Of a stretch of DNA of 64,000 nt, positions 38,905 through 50,426 are shown piece after piece. The DNA is from Antrodiella citrinella. Lineage: Eukaryota > Basidiomycota > Agaricomycetes > Polyporales > Steccherinaceae. Each line of letters starts with the position of its first letter. Position 1 is the stretch's first letter. Both the position numbers and the translations under genes were made by a program. The stretch lies in NCBI GenBank assembly GCA_004802725.1, contig SGPM01000101.1:16867-80866 (forward strand), given 5' to 3'. The notes beneath the pieces were generated by a model. That model saw only the letters and a list, made by a program, of their open reading frames with translations. It was not told where the DNA came from and did no database searches.

Positions 38905-41900
38905 TCAGGACAGGAACAGGACTATGTCATGACAGCCGAGCGTTCTCCCGATGTCATCGAGGACTATCTAGTTGAACCGGACCCTTCCCCTCCACAGACA
39001 CCGGCCAAACCAGCTCTCAGGTATTCGCCAGTTCGTGTCAGAGCAGAGTCTCCTGCTCGCTTTGAGAAGCATGTCGCAGTCCAACGACGCTCTCCGTCTC
39101 CGGTCGAGGTGTTGACTCAGCATGCTAGCTCCGTTGAACGATTCCTGGCCACTCATCAACGCTCCGAATCACCTCCGGCAATGCCACGACCTTCCCCACC
39201 TCAGTATAGGTCGGAGTCGCCTGTTCCTAAGCGTGTATACGGGCCTCCACCTCGCTCTCAGTCTCCCATTCCGGTTGAGACGCAGACGCGGACGATCCAG
39301 CGACGTTCAGAGTCTCCAGTGCAAGTCCAAGCTCCTAAACGGGCGTACGGTCCTCAGCCTCGCTCTCAGTCTCCAATCCCGGTTGAGACACAGACGCAGG
39401 CGATCCAGCGACGTCCGGAATCACCAGTGCAAGTTCAACGTCCTGCCGCGGGGCCGATCCAGCGACGATCGGAGTCTCCGGTTTATCCTACCCGACCTCC
39501 AGCTACTCAACGACGGTCTGAGTCTCCTGTCCATCCTCTTGCTCAACGACCTGCCTCGATACAGCGTCCAGAATCACCGGTTCGACCGACGCCAACCAGA
39601 GTGAACTCCGCTGATCAGGTTTCCCGAGCGGCTGTAGCTGTGAAACGATCGGAGTCTCCCATACCGTCGCGAGTCGCACGTCGTGCTGAGTCTCCTCCTC
39701 GTTCACGCTCAGAGTCCCCGGTGCCCCCCAGGGTGGCGTCTGCCCCTCGACGAGCAGAATCACCAGCTCAGATTGCAGAGGCCTCTCGTGCAGCACAGAA
39801 ACGCTCTACATCGCCTGTCGAACCTTTGCGACGACCTTCTCCGATTCCGCGCAAGTCAGGCCCATCTGCCGGGTCTGCAGAGAGACCTCCTGCTCCCATT
39901 CACAAGCGATCGGACTCTCCAGTCGAAGTTCAGGCTCCAGTTGCTACTCGACAGATGGTGTCGCGTCGTCGAGCTACGTCGCCTGAACATAGAGAACCTC
40001 CGCGTCGCGTCGAGCAACCTTCCACATCCCGATCGGTGCCTATCCCGTCTACTCGTCGTGTGGAAGCACCTGGACCACTGCCTCTTTCTCCACCGGTCCC
40101 GTACAAGGACGTGAGCCTTAGCCCGTTGCCGGTCTCTCCTCCACCTTTTAGAGCACTGTCTCCACCTCCCAGAGCTATGTCCCCCGTTCCACCTGACTTT
40201 GACAGCCCCCTACCGCCTGCTGCGTTCAGAGCACCATCACCAGTTCCTCAGCCACAGAGACATCCCTCTGCCGAGAGGAAACAAGCCCCGAAGCGGGAAG
40301 GGTCCAAGGAGGAGAAGTCGGATTACTTGCCGGTGGCTCAGCTCCGTTCTCAACCACAGATGGCGAGCAAGACGCAGAGTGGGAGCGTCAGCAGTCGGCG
40401 CAAGCCTTCAGCACACTCGGAGACTCAGAGCGTGCAGTCACGCGCGCGGTCTGCTACTGTGACGTCGGAGACCTCGACTGTCGTTGCTCGTATCACGGAA
40501 GACAAGCTTCGCGATGAGATCGTACTGGAGGAAGAGATACCAGCTACACCGGCGAAGGACATCTTCTTCTCGTCTCCTGTCGCTCGTCCTCGCCGTCAGC
40601 GAACTGTGCCGTCTACGCCTGCTCTTGCATTATCGTCTCCTGTCCCGACGAGCCGCTCGCACCCGTACCCACCCAAGAAGGCCGAGAGCTATTCTCATTC
40701 ATCTCGCTCGAAGGTCTCGGGTCGGACGCAGACGAAGTCTCCGACGGACTTTGATGGCAATGCGCTGGTGAGCCGAGAGCAGCTTGCACGCGCTGCTTCC
40801 ATGACTGTCATCGCGCAGAACGGGCTGAGAGTGCGTTTGGTGACTTATTCAAGGACAGGAAGGCCATTGTTATCTTCATCAGGCATTTCTGGTACGCCTT
40901 TTGCTTTCTTAGTATTCCGGAGGGCAAGTGCTGACGTTTTATTTTCTACTAGGTGTGCTATGGATCAGGACTACATGTATTCTATCGCGAAGAACGTGGA
41001 CTCTGCTGCTTTGCGACGTGCTGGAACAGAGCTTGTGCTCATTGGCAACGGTGCTTCTGGGATGATCAAGTCCTACAGACGTTAGTTATCTTGCACCTTA
41101 ATGAATGTTTTCCTTGCGTCTGATTTTCCCTTCCTCTAGATATCTTCCGTACACCATTCTCCATGTACACAGATCCTGGTTTGCGTATCTACAGCACCTT
41201 GGGCATGACTAAGCGGACGAACGACCCTGGTCCGGAGTTCGAGAAGGGCGAGTATGTAAGGCACGGGTTGGTCGGTGGCATCGCTATGGTGGTCCGGAAC
41301 GCCTTGAAGGTTGGGATGCCGGTCTGGGAGAAAGGCGGTGAGAGTAGTCAGCTTGGTGGAGAGTTCATTTTCGGACCTGGGTGAGCAACTCGTCGATCAT
41401 ATCCTCGGCTCGTTGTACTGATGCTGTTTTGGTACGTGCAGGATGTCGTGCTTGTATGCTCACCGCATGAAGTACACGCGAGACCACGCCCCCATCCTTG
41501 GCGTCCTCGCTGCGTCTGGTCTTCAAATCTACACTACTGCCCACCAAGAGGACTCTCAGTCCACTCTAACCATCGACGACGAGGATCAGTGGATGCGCGA
41601 TCGCGACAAGAGCCTCGACAGGAGGACCGCAGAACGGGAGAGACGCAGGAGAGGCGAGCGGCCCGTAGTGCGCGAGGAGAGCGGGTGGAACGAGGACGAC
41701 GTGGTCGCCCCGGATGGTGCGTCAGATAGCGGGAGTGCTAGTGTGAGTGGGAGCTGGGAGTTGAGTCCCAGACGTGATGCGAGGTCGCCAGATCCGTCAG
41801 AGAGGGCAGAGAGAACAGATAGGACGGAGAGGACGGAGTCAGAGCGCGTGCGGTCAGGGAGCACACCAACGCGGGCTCGTCGGACTGGCACCAGACCTTC

Positions 41901-42102
41901 ACGGAAGTTCAGACACGTATCGAACCCAGACCATGGTGACGACTATCATCCGTATGCTCAAGAGAAGGAGAAAGAGGATGGAGAGATATGGAGGAGCGGG
42001 AGCACGAATGCACTTTCTCGAGAAGGGAGGTACGGGAGGAATGATGAGGCTTATATGCTCACGCACGATGCGTTGGCTTATTCTTTTGGTGCTTCTCGAT
42101 GA
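36844..42102 (+). CDS. giant disordered protein with peroxiredoxin-like-2 domain
   Basis: About 1,670 residues. Residues 1-1308 form one exon of Ser/Pro/Arg-rich low-complexity sequence. It includes a Gln-Glu hexanucleotide run and about twenty copies of a basic-S-E-S-P motif (39040-39990). Introns at 40768-40829 and 40892-40952 then bring in a thioredoxin-fold PRXL2/AhpC-TSA-like domain: ALSAFGDLFKDRKAIVIFIR, then HFWCAMDQDYMYSIA, ELVLIGNGASGMIKSYR, HIFRTPFSMYTDPGLRIY and VWEKGGESSQLGGEFIFGPG. The single Cys in HFWCAMD takes the peroxidatic position; the second Cys of the usual CxxC is missing. A charged Arg/Glu-rich tail of about 170 residues ends at 42102. The start uses the ATG at 36844 (MADQHSTRVKRK). 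A read-through of the 1,400-codon frame garbles the domain start, so both introns are needed. Role unknown; a redox-linked scaffold is one guess. Confidence 0.8.
38866..38904 (+). repeat. GAGCAG hexanucleotide repeat (Gln-Glu run)
   Basis: Six to seven tandem GAGCAG units code for alternating Glu and Gln inside the disordered region of the PRXL2-domain protein. Such in-frame hexanucleotide runs change length easily without breaking the frame. Confidence 0.85.
39040..39990 (+). repeat. degenerate basic-S-E-S-P peptide repeats
   Basis: About twenty imperfect units of the form R/K-R-S/A/P-E-S-P-V, spaced 12-25 residues apart, for example RRSESPVQV, KRSESPIPS and RRAESPPRS. Two copies of a longer block (RSQSPIPVETQT, then a repeated IQRR unit) at about 39250 and 39370 are nearly identical and point to internal duplication. 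Each unit is a proline-directed kinase site. Confidence 0.85.
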
Positions 42103-42438
42103 TGTACTGTTATTTACTCACAGGCTTGCTCGCGGAGATTCTTAGGATCTTGTTTTCGTCTCGTATGTATATCAGCCAAAATTGTATCATGTAGTTCTAG
42201 TCATTTGAAATTCTCGTACCTGTCAACACACGCTTGACTCTTGCATCACTCTCACTCCAGCAGATATCTTCTGGGTCAACGTTGTGAAATGTAGAATGAG
42301 TTCATGACAGAGACCGGAAAGACAGTGATACAACATTTAGTAAACTGCTCTACGTACACACCAACCAATGACGTCGACGATATTGAAACAACCATGCAGG
42401 AGATACAATGATGTCTTGTAAATGCGTATGGGTATAGA
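42103..42438. other. convergent 3' intergenic region
   Basis: This 336-bp stretch lies between the 3' ends of the PRXL2-domain gene and the eIF6 gene. No coding exon is seen. Confidence 0.45.
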
Positions 42439-43404
42439 TTATGCCCAGCTATCAATGAGGGAGTCGCGCATCTCGCCGATAACGGCAGAGGAGGTCTGTC
42501 CTTGCAGTTCTAGAGAAATTGCAATTAGCAACCGCTGCATTAAGTAGAAGGAGAATGACATACTGAATGTAGCCTCGATCACACTGATCTCTGTCGCTGT
42601 CGTGTCAAGACCGGTGAATGCACACCAATCGTTCACTATCAACCCTGCGCCGATAACGTCCGAACCACGATTTACAGTTCCCGCCTGAGATTTTCACGCG
42701 TCAGCGACTTGCTGAGATAACTCGGAGGGAAAGTGAACGTACTACTAACGGGATTTGCAACAAGCTACTCAGCTCATCCTGATCCTGCACACTCGTTTTG
42801 GGATGCACCAATCCACCCTGGTTGGTGATCGCACAGTAACTTCCGACCAAGACGTTGTCGGCGATCGTCTGTCGGAAAACTTCAACCTTGAGCACGTCCG
42901 CGATGATCTCCTCCGTTTCGCGGTCAACATCAGGGTGGACGAGGGCGACGTAATCATTGCATGCAATGACGTTACCCAGCGCTGACAGTCTCTCCTCTAC
43001 GCGCTGAATGGCTACGGCTTCAGGTAGGGAGTTGCGGATGTGTTGTAGCTCTTGATCAGTTGTGGTTGCCGGGACTAGCAGGCCATGTCTGTTACCTGGA
43101 GCGATCCAGATAAGTCGCCGACACCGAAAGCTAGACAAAGCGTGGACAAACCTGCTGTCAACCTGCCAATTATCCGCGTACCACCAATGGAGGTGTGTAC
43201 GATCGGGACCACATCTCCTAGTTCGCTCTCGAATGCGGAGTAAAAATTCGTGCTACCTTGGATAGCACATAGGCAGTAGCTATTCGTCAATTTGGCGAAG
43301 ACACCAACATCGCTGCTATTCTCGAATTGAATACCTGAGTTCGGGTAGATTCCGGTGAAATCATGTACGATGAGAAAAGTGAAAATTCACGTACGGGTAG
43401 CCAT
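42439..43404 (-). CDS. TIF6: eukaryotic translation initiation factor 6 (eIF6/Tif6)
   Basis: Anti-association factor that binds the 60S ribosomal subunit and is needed for its nucleolar maturation and export. The start at 43404 gives MATR, and the first intron splits the Arg codon before [20 protein letters not shown]. The pentein-fold repeats are complete: [112 protein letters not shown] and a C-terminal SLIDSWA. The expected length is about 245 residues, as in other eukaryotes. There is no odd insertion, which contrasts with the disordered neighbours. It is convergent with the PRXL2-domain gene and divergent from NDUFAF7, which starts 291 bp away. Confidence 0.97.
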
Positions 43405-43695
43405 GATGGAGTAAAGCGATTCGACGATACTATGAAGTGTTTGTGAGGTTGTAAGTAGGGAGGAGGGACACCGCAGAGAACGTAGGCGGTGGTAGATGCA
43501 GATTGAAGACAAGCAGCAGGAACATTTTATCTGAGTCTCGTTTCCGCTTTTGGACGCCCTCGTGCTCGCATGCACTGTGCAGCCTGACGGGTCCGGTGGC
43601 GACTCGGACTCCTTCTACCCATACGACTCATCCTGACTACTATTTGGTCTTCCATCTATTCATCTCGAAACATCTCGAAACTATCTTAGACAGCC

Positions 43696-45540
43696 ATGAG
43701 ATATGTTGCACGGCTTTCGTTGACATGCAACGCGTTCCGGCCACGTTGGACCCAGTCATCGCGGAACCGGTGGATGCGAAACTATGCTACTGGAATTTCG
43801 GAGTCGAGTCTGGTCTCCGGCTCCCAATTGCCACCGACAACGAGAATGGAACAGATAATTATGGACACTATCAAGGTGTGTAATGCCAAGCTAGACTACA
43901 CGTGAAAGGTCGTGGCTGAAGTGCGTCATTGAAAGTCAACTGGCCCTATATCGTTTGCTACCTACATGCAAATGTGCCTATCGCATCCGACCCATGGATA
44001 TTACATGAACCCGACCAATCCAGTATTTGGAGCAAAAGGAGACTTCATTACCAGTCCAGAAATTAGTCAGGTGTTTGGTGAAGTGCGTCGCTGTTCTGTT
44101 TCTAAACGGACATTCCGGAAAGCAAACCTAGTTCAAAAGTGTAGCTCGTTGGCGTCTGGTTGACCCACCAATATTCGCACTGCGCTTTGAGTAAACCTAT
44201 TCGCATTGTTGAGTTGGGTCCAGGCCGAGGAACGTTAATGAATGACATGCTCAGAGTCAGTACCGTTTTGCAGCAATAGTCTGCCTGAACTGACCAGACG
44301 ATTTGCACAGGTGTTGGGCACGTTCAAGCAAACTAAGGCAGCTGTGAAGGATATCCATTTGGTGGAGACAAGTGACTCCATGAAGGCTCTGCAAGAGCGA
44401 ACATTACGGACCTTGGCTGAAGAGCGCGGTTGGCGGATCCACTGGCATACTTCGGTGGAAGAGATTCCACGAGACGTCGAAACGTTCACCATGGTCGTGG
44501 CACACGAGCTGTTCGATGCAATGCCATTCCATCTGCTGCAGGTACATTCGATTCCTTGCGTCATAGACCGGCATAGTTTGACCGCTATGAATAGAAAACA
44601 CATCATGGATGGCAGGAAGTCTTGGTTTCTTTGACTCCAGACCCTGCAAAACCAGTCATTCGCAGACCCTCGGATCTTGGACCCACGCGTACGCCTGCGA
44701 CCCCCACCACTCACTCAAAGCCTTCTACTTCCCGCTTCCATCACGTCTTATCATCTTCGCCAACAGCTTCGGCCGCTCTCCTCGGCCTTTCGTCTACGCG
44801 GTTTCAAAAGCTACCTGTTGGCTCCCGTATTGAAGTATCGCCTGCGTCGTTTAAGATCGCACATCGTATTGGAGAGCTCATCAAGACAGATAATGGTCAA
44901 CAAAGTCGTGGGTGTTCATTAATTATGGACTATGGCGGGGAACATGCTTTCGGAAGTTCATTCAGAGTAGGTCATCAATTATCAAGGAGGAAGGCTCTCA
45001 CGGCACACTTCCTTCTCACTCACGCGCATTCTATACACTCAACTGATCCCCGGTCTCTAGGCATTCAAAAACCACAAGATTGTAGATGTTTTCTATCGTC
45101 CGGGAGAATGTGACTTGACCACCAACGTTGATTTCGGGTACCTAAAGGAAGCGCTTGCACCCAACGGTCAGTCTAGTCTGTGCAGTGACTTACAAGGTTC
45201 TGACCATCTTTCCCATACTCCTCATTGTCTGTGACCTTCTGGTCCCCTCGCAACTACAATGTCTCACTCCAACTCGTCGTGGGATGCAGCTTTCCCGCTT
45301 GGCCCCCTGGATCAGGCCACATTTCTCTTGCGCATGGGTCTGCAGGAGCGAGTGCGCAACTTGCAACAAGCTGCCAGTGGTCCGGGCCGAAGCGAAATTA
45401 TAGCCAGCGCTGCTCAAAGACTAATTGACCCTATAGGCATGGGGAGTCAGTACAAAGTCCTTGGAGTCACGGGCTACCAAAATCCTGGGCTTTCACAGGA
45501 CGAACGAGCCACAGCGGGTTACCCTTTCTACAACGTCTAG
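43696..45540 (+). CDS. NDUFAF7-type mitochondrial protein arginine methyltransferase
   Basis: MidA/NDUFAF7 family SAM-dependent methyltransferase, which in other eukaryotes methylates an arginine of complex I subunit NDUFS2 during assembly. The N-terminus MRYVARLSLTCNAFRPRWTQ is basic and hydroxylated, as in a mitochondrial presequence. Family marks follow: ATYMQMCLSHPTHGYYMN, GAKGDFITSPEISQVFGE, the SAM loop RIVELGPGRGTLMNDMLR, DIHLVETSDSMKALQ, VVAHELFDAMPFHLLQ, LIMDYGGEHAFGSSFR, HKIVDVFYRPGECDLTTNVD and a final FLLRMGLQERVRNLQQA. Introns were placed after VFGE, DMLR, HLLQ and ALAPN; the last is about 130 nt and could hide a small exon. There is a Ser/Thr/Pro-rich insert after PVIRRPSDLGPT. 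Gene order with eIF6 is divergent. Confidence 0.88.
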
Positions 45541-46030
45541 GTGTTAGTTACACCCATCGTGAGCACGCTCCCACTACTTCGCCGAGAAGATCGTGAACTC
45601 TGATAGGGCTCGCCGGCAACTATGGCAGATTCATTTTATCACAGTGTCCGATGTTCTTCTGATAGTTGCCGGAATGACATGTGCTAGTGTCGTCTTTCAC
45701 ACCACTCCTGATCCTGAGGCGAGTGGCCACGGGATGGGCCAATCTGATTCGTTTCTATTCACAAAAGGGGCACGTGTAGTATCCACTTCTCGCGGCTGTT
45801 CCAGCGAATTGAACAGAACAAACCCCCGCCGAACTTCGAATGGCAAAGGAGAATCTAACTTGGTCTCGATCTCTCAGTGGCGTTTTCTCACCAGAACTCC
45901 CTGTTTGCAGTCTCATGTACCGCTATCTCACAGGATATATTCGCTGTAAGCTCGGTACCATCTATCTCGCGAGCTGCAGCGGAGGTGTAGGCGCCACGGC
46001 GAGCTTCCTGAGAAGCGGTTGGAGGACACA
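45541..46030. other. intergenic, NDUFAF7 to NmrA-like gene
   Basis: No coding exon is supported in this stretch. Short frames lack family features. Confidence 0.4.
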
Positions 46031-46036
46031 TATAAG
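46031..46036 (+). promoter_or_regulatory. TATA box of NmrA-like gene
   Basis: TATAAG, within ACACATATAAGG, lies 62 bases upstream of the ATG at 46099, with a CT-rich leader between them. Confidence 0.5.
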
Positions 46037-46098
46037 GTCAACTCTCCTACCTATCGCCTACAATCTCACTCGCCCTTCTGACCGTTCTGTCGCGATCC

Positions 46099-47335
46099 AT
46101 GTCGAAACTAATCTTGGTTATTGGTGCTACAGGTGCCCAAGGGCTTGCCGTAATCGACAAGCTCCTCGAACCTTGCTCCGACGGTTCGCCTTCTCCCTAC
46201 CGCGTCCGTGCCCTCACTCGTGACACCGGTAGTCGGCGTGCCATGATGCTTGCTTCACGCGGGGTCGAATGCTTCAAAGGTACTCATTACTTAAATTTTT
46301 GTTACCAACCGCTTACACCGGCTTTGCCTTTATAGGCTCATTCGATGACTTTTCGTCTGTACAGCGTGCGCTGCAGGGCGTATACGGTGCATGGGTTAAC
46401 ATAGACGGATTCACCGTCGGAGAACAGAAGGAGATCTACGCCGGGATGAGAGTTTTCGAATTGGCGAGACAAACGGGGACGATCAAGCATTATGTTTGGA
46501 GCAGCTTAGATTATGCGTTCAAGGCAAGTGATCCACCGTTTATGAGATGTCGTCTTATACCTCATTCCTGCCGTCGTATAGAAAGGGAACTTCAATCCGA
46601 TATACCGCTGCGAACATTACGATGCGAAGGGAAGAGTGGCTGAGTGGATGGCCATGCAGCCCTCGGACGAGGATGGCATGACCTGGAGCGTCGTCACCAC
46701 CGGGCCGTACATGGACATGCTCTACAACGTGAGTCCTTTCCATCCTCACCTCTCCACTCAAGCTCATTCTGTGTCGCGCCGTCCAGATGATGTTCGGTCC
46801 TGTCGTTCAACGCTCTGACGGCACCTACGTCTTCGCCACCCCCGTCGGCAACGGTCACGTCCCGATGATCGCTCTCTCCGACCTGGGGTTCTTTGCCCGC
46901 TACACATTCGACCACCGCGCCGCCACCTCCGGTCGCGAATTGGAAGTGGCATCTGACCTGGTCGGGTGGGATCGACTCGTGCAGACGTTCCGCCGCGTTA
47001 CAGGCCTGAAGGGCGTCGTCGTGCACCAGGCCTTAGACGAATGGTTTGCGAATTTCAAGGGCGTGGATCAGCCGGTGGCGAACGAACGCTTTGGGAAGGG
47101 AGAGGAGGGATGGACGACGTGGAGAACGAACTTTTCGGGATGGTGGGCGTTGTGGCGCGACGATGTGATCACAAGAGATATGCAGTGGATCAGGAGCATC
47201 AACCCCAACGGGCACACCTTGGAAAGCTGGATGAGAGAGACGAAGTATAATGGGGAGCTGCGAAGGGATGTGTTAAAGAACGTCGAGGACGGGAAGAGCA
47301 TCGGTGCTAAGTGGGAAGTATTAGGAAAGCTATAG
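46099..47335 (+). CDS. NmrA-like NAD(P)-binding protein
   Basis: Atypical SDR of the NmrA family, which senses or uses NAD(P) and often acts as a redox-linked regulator or reductase. MSKLILVIGATGAQGLAVID has the full GxxGxxG nucleotide loop. Further marks are VRALTRDTGSRRAMML, GSFDDFSSVQRALQGVYGAW, GTIKHYVWSSLDYAFK, YDAKGRVAEWM, WSVVTTGPYMDMLYN and GHVPMIALSDLGFFARY. The C-terminal region of about 90 residues is Trp-rich (WWALWRDDVITRDMQWI). Introns fall after ECFK, AFK and MLYN. The catalytic YxxxK is kept only in part (YDAKG). It is intact, unlike the SDR-like gene at 24.7 kb. No function beyond the family can be assigned. Confidence 0.87.
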
Positions 47336-47984
47336 GTATCTGAGGACTTTTTTTCAAGCGTCAAGTGCCTCGTTACTCACTACTTCTTCCAGTACAATTC
47401 CGCATATCCATACACGAGGCGAAGCTATCTGCGATAGTACACGATCGACATCTTACCACAGGAAATAATATTGGATTTCGATGTGCCGTTATGACATGCA
47501 AACCACCTCGATGGCGCATCAGCGAGCATCTATAAGTACATCGAATCAGTCTGGGTGCCGAATGAAGGTGTACCTTCCCATCCATTTCATCGTTCGCTTC
47601 GACGCCTTCAAAAATTAACTATGGTATGAATCGACGCTTTCGTTTTCCTCAGAATGATCCTGACGCGCCCAAAGTGCTGACGACCCACAGATATTCTAGA
47701 GACCCCAACAGTCGATTTTCTTTGGTGGACACAAGAGTCAAAATAGATACTTGAGTATCGTGCCAAGGTCAGCTTACGCAGTACGAGTGGCGCTCTGAGT
47801 CTTACGCCCAGTCCAGGCTGCCGTAAAGGCGTCTGACAAGGCTGTGATCACCAGTGCAAATAGTGATCAGTGATTCTTCTAGCGGCCTCGTCGCATGCCA
47901 CCCGTGTCTTCTGTGGCTGTGGGAGCATGTCCCTCGCCTCGGTATCTCTCTGGATCTTGGTTGTGAACTGACTGCATCCTTCAG
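47336..47984. other. intergenic upstream of tandem family
   Basis: This 649-bp stretch separates the NmrA-like gene from the first copy of the tandem family. No coding exon is seen. It should hold the ancestral promoter of copy 1. Confidence 0.4.
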
Positions 47985-50288
47985 ATGTTACCAAAACGTT
48001 CCAAGCATGTCGTGCCCGACTATGAATTTTATGTAGAGTGAGTCCAAGTCCTTGAGCTTGTGTATTTTCTAGCACTGATTAGATACGACAATGATGTTCG
48101 GTTCGGGATATAGCATCCCTCTCTATTGAACTGGTACGCGATTATTCAAATGACGTCTTTTCTTACACAGGCAACCCGTGCCCTTGACTACTATGACAAA
48201 GTCGAAATAGGGAACGTTGGGTATGTCAGAGCAGGTCATTTCCATCTACTTTTTGACGCGGGACGCCCCATTGGCGACCGTGTTCTTGGAAAGTATGTTC
48301 CCGATGATTTCCGTCCTCTCGACCCAACAGCTCTCGTAACATTCTCAGGTCAGCCTCGCAAGCCTGGCGCCCTTCCCACGCGGAGCATACTGGTGGTTGG
48401 CGGGGAAGCGGAATTTTCTGTAAACCTGTAAGCGTCTTTACAGTAAAGCACCTTTTTGACCCGCACCAACAGACCTAATACTCCCGTATCAGCCTCGGCC
48501 TCGTACAAGGTCGAATCTACAACGAAGGAAGGCGCGGTCCTCAATGACCAAATATAATACCATCAGCGAGGACGCTCAACGGACAAAATTCTTTCGAAAC
48601 TACATCCTCGAGAATTACAAGTCGTGGGAGATTTTCGCGGATCGTCAGGGCCATGACGTTGCTATTGAAGATATCATCCTCGTCACAGGCGTCGATTTGA
48701 CGACAGATTTCTCTATGCTCGCCTTCTCCTACATAGACAGGAAATCACTTTCACTTAGCCTTCGACGCTGGCCCATCCAATGTCGCATTGCTTGGGGTCT
48801 CTGCATGGGGCTCTTGGCATTGCGAGTTTCCTGTACTTCAAAACTGGAGTCTGCAAGGCGAAGGTCCAACATCGGACCTGTCGGAGTACAAGCAGTGCGT
48901 GTTCTCAAGAGGCTTTCGAATATACCGAAGGGCCAGAGTCCTACGGACGGTCATCAAGGCGGGACCTCACGGCCCGGGGGAGGTGCTACTGTCGACAGGA
49001 ATCTCGGACGTATCAGAAGACGACGACGACGACGGTGATGTGCATGCCGAATCAATTGTCTCGTCGAAGGTTAGTTTGATCAGGGGGGTTCTGTTAACGA
49101 ATGTTAACAACGCAGTATAGGTTCCGGACCCATTGTTAGCTATCGCTCAGTACATCTTTAAGGTATGCACCCACATATGTTTTCGTCTTCACTATTCAAT
49201 CCCCCTAGTGGTCGAGAGCAGTGCTTGCGTGCGTACATGATCTTGAGTATACTTGGTTGCTGAATGCGGTACAAGTGCTAAATGAGGAAGACGATCTGGA
49301 CGAGGAAACCTTTGATATCCCCGCTTTCCTCAAACAGTACACGTACAGGGTACATCAGGACCTACAAGGCGGTAAGCACCAAGTTATTCCAGTGGTATCT
49401 CGCTAATTGGGAATGCATGTAGGTGCTTTCCTCGAGATCTTCAGCGGGGGCCCGGGTCATGATCCACAGGGTAGACCTCACTTGGAATCTGGTGAATGTT
49501 TTTGCGTGTTTCGTGTTGCCTATCCTGAGCAAAGTATCTAGTCATCGGTGTTCACAAGTCAAGACCCGAGTCATCGATGGTCCAATTCGTACAATCAACG
49601 GAGAATACTCTCTTGGCGGACGCTCAAAAGCAGGACTTCAAGGACATAGTGGAGATGCCTGTCACGCATCATTCACGCAGCATTTACATCACGAGTACGT
49701 CTCCTTTCTCATAACTTGTTGACGGGACAACCTTGGTAACATTGTTCATTCTGTACACAGAATGGACAGCTCGACTTATCAGCATTATAAGATTCAATAG
49801 TCGTTTCCAAAAGCAGGACCTGACCTGGAGCACTCCCGAGCACAAAGGTCGCGGCACTGACTGCACCTGGTATATCGCGTTATACAGTTGAGTGCCAACA
49901 TTGTTTCGTTGCTAGTAGCCGAATTGCTGACTAATTGAATTAGTTTGCGAGGTCCAGGATGGCGAGAGGGAAGAGCCTACCGTTCATCTCGCACAAGAGC
50001 TCGCTGGATGCAATGCTTGGTTAGTTCACCATGACACGTACGGGTTCTGATATAGTTCGCCGTTCTCACCATAATGCATCAGATTTCGAGAAGACTTCTC
50101 TCGCGACAAGTATACCCTCGCCTGGTTCCTGAGGGCCGTGTATGCATTTCATCTTAATGCCGCTGTTGATCATCTATTTCTTCTAAGTTTGACAGTCATA
50201 TCACTGAGAATGTAGACCGCAATCAGTCGCTCAGGCTCTAGTCGTATTCGGCGAGTACGGCTGCTTCTTTGCACTTCTGAAGCTGTGA
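47985..50288 (+). pseudogene. copy 1 of uncharacterised agaricomycete family, frameshifted
   Basis: Full-extent copy of a family I recognise as widespread and uncharacterised in mushroom-forming fungi; it is clearly paralogous to the gene at 50.4 kb. Shared blocks in order: VPDYEFY, YYDKVEIGNVGYVRAGHFHL, DDFRPLDPTALV, SGQPRKPGALPTRSI, YKVESTTKEGAVL, ILVTGVDLTTDFSMLAFS, FDAGPSNVALLGVSAWGSW, YKQCVFSRGFRIY, DPLLAIAQYIF and LACVHDLEYTWLL. Only this copy has the C-terminal GTDCTWYIALY and VVFGEYGCFFALLKL parts. Compared with copy 2 there is one extra base after GAVL (about 48543), giving a stop at 48555, and one extra base near 48733-48737. The first acceptor is also out of phase, and a TGA precedes the GQP-type junction. 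No splice choice I tried restores one frame, so I call it a pseudogene. Ends at 50288. Confidence 0.75.
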
Positions 50289-50426
50289 ACTTTGCCGGGG
50301 GCGCTCAGTCAACTACTGTACTGCCACCGCATTGACATACCCTGCACAGGCTCTCGGTGCGACGGCCCATTACTTATAGACCAGTCGCCTTCTGGTGTTT
50401 CCCGAGTGTGTTGTCTCTTCCTCAGG

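Noticed and set aside
38866..39990. Repeated units considered as a CRISPR or satellite array
   Set aside because: The repeats are in-frame coding repeats of a protein, with imperfect units and no constant spacers, in a eukaryotic gene.
40836..40970. Unspliced continuation of the 1,416-codon frame into the PRXL2 domain
   Set aside because: It replaces the conserved domain start (GDLFKDRKAIVIFIRHF) with unrelated residues; removing two short introns restores it.
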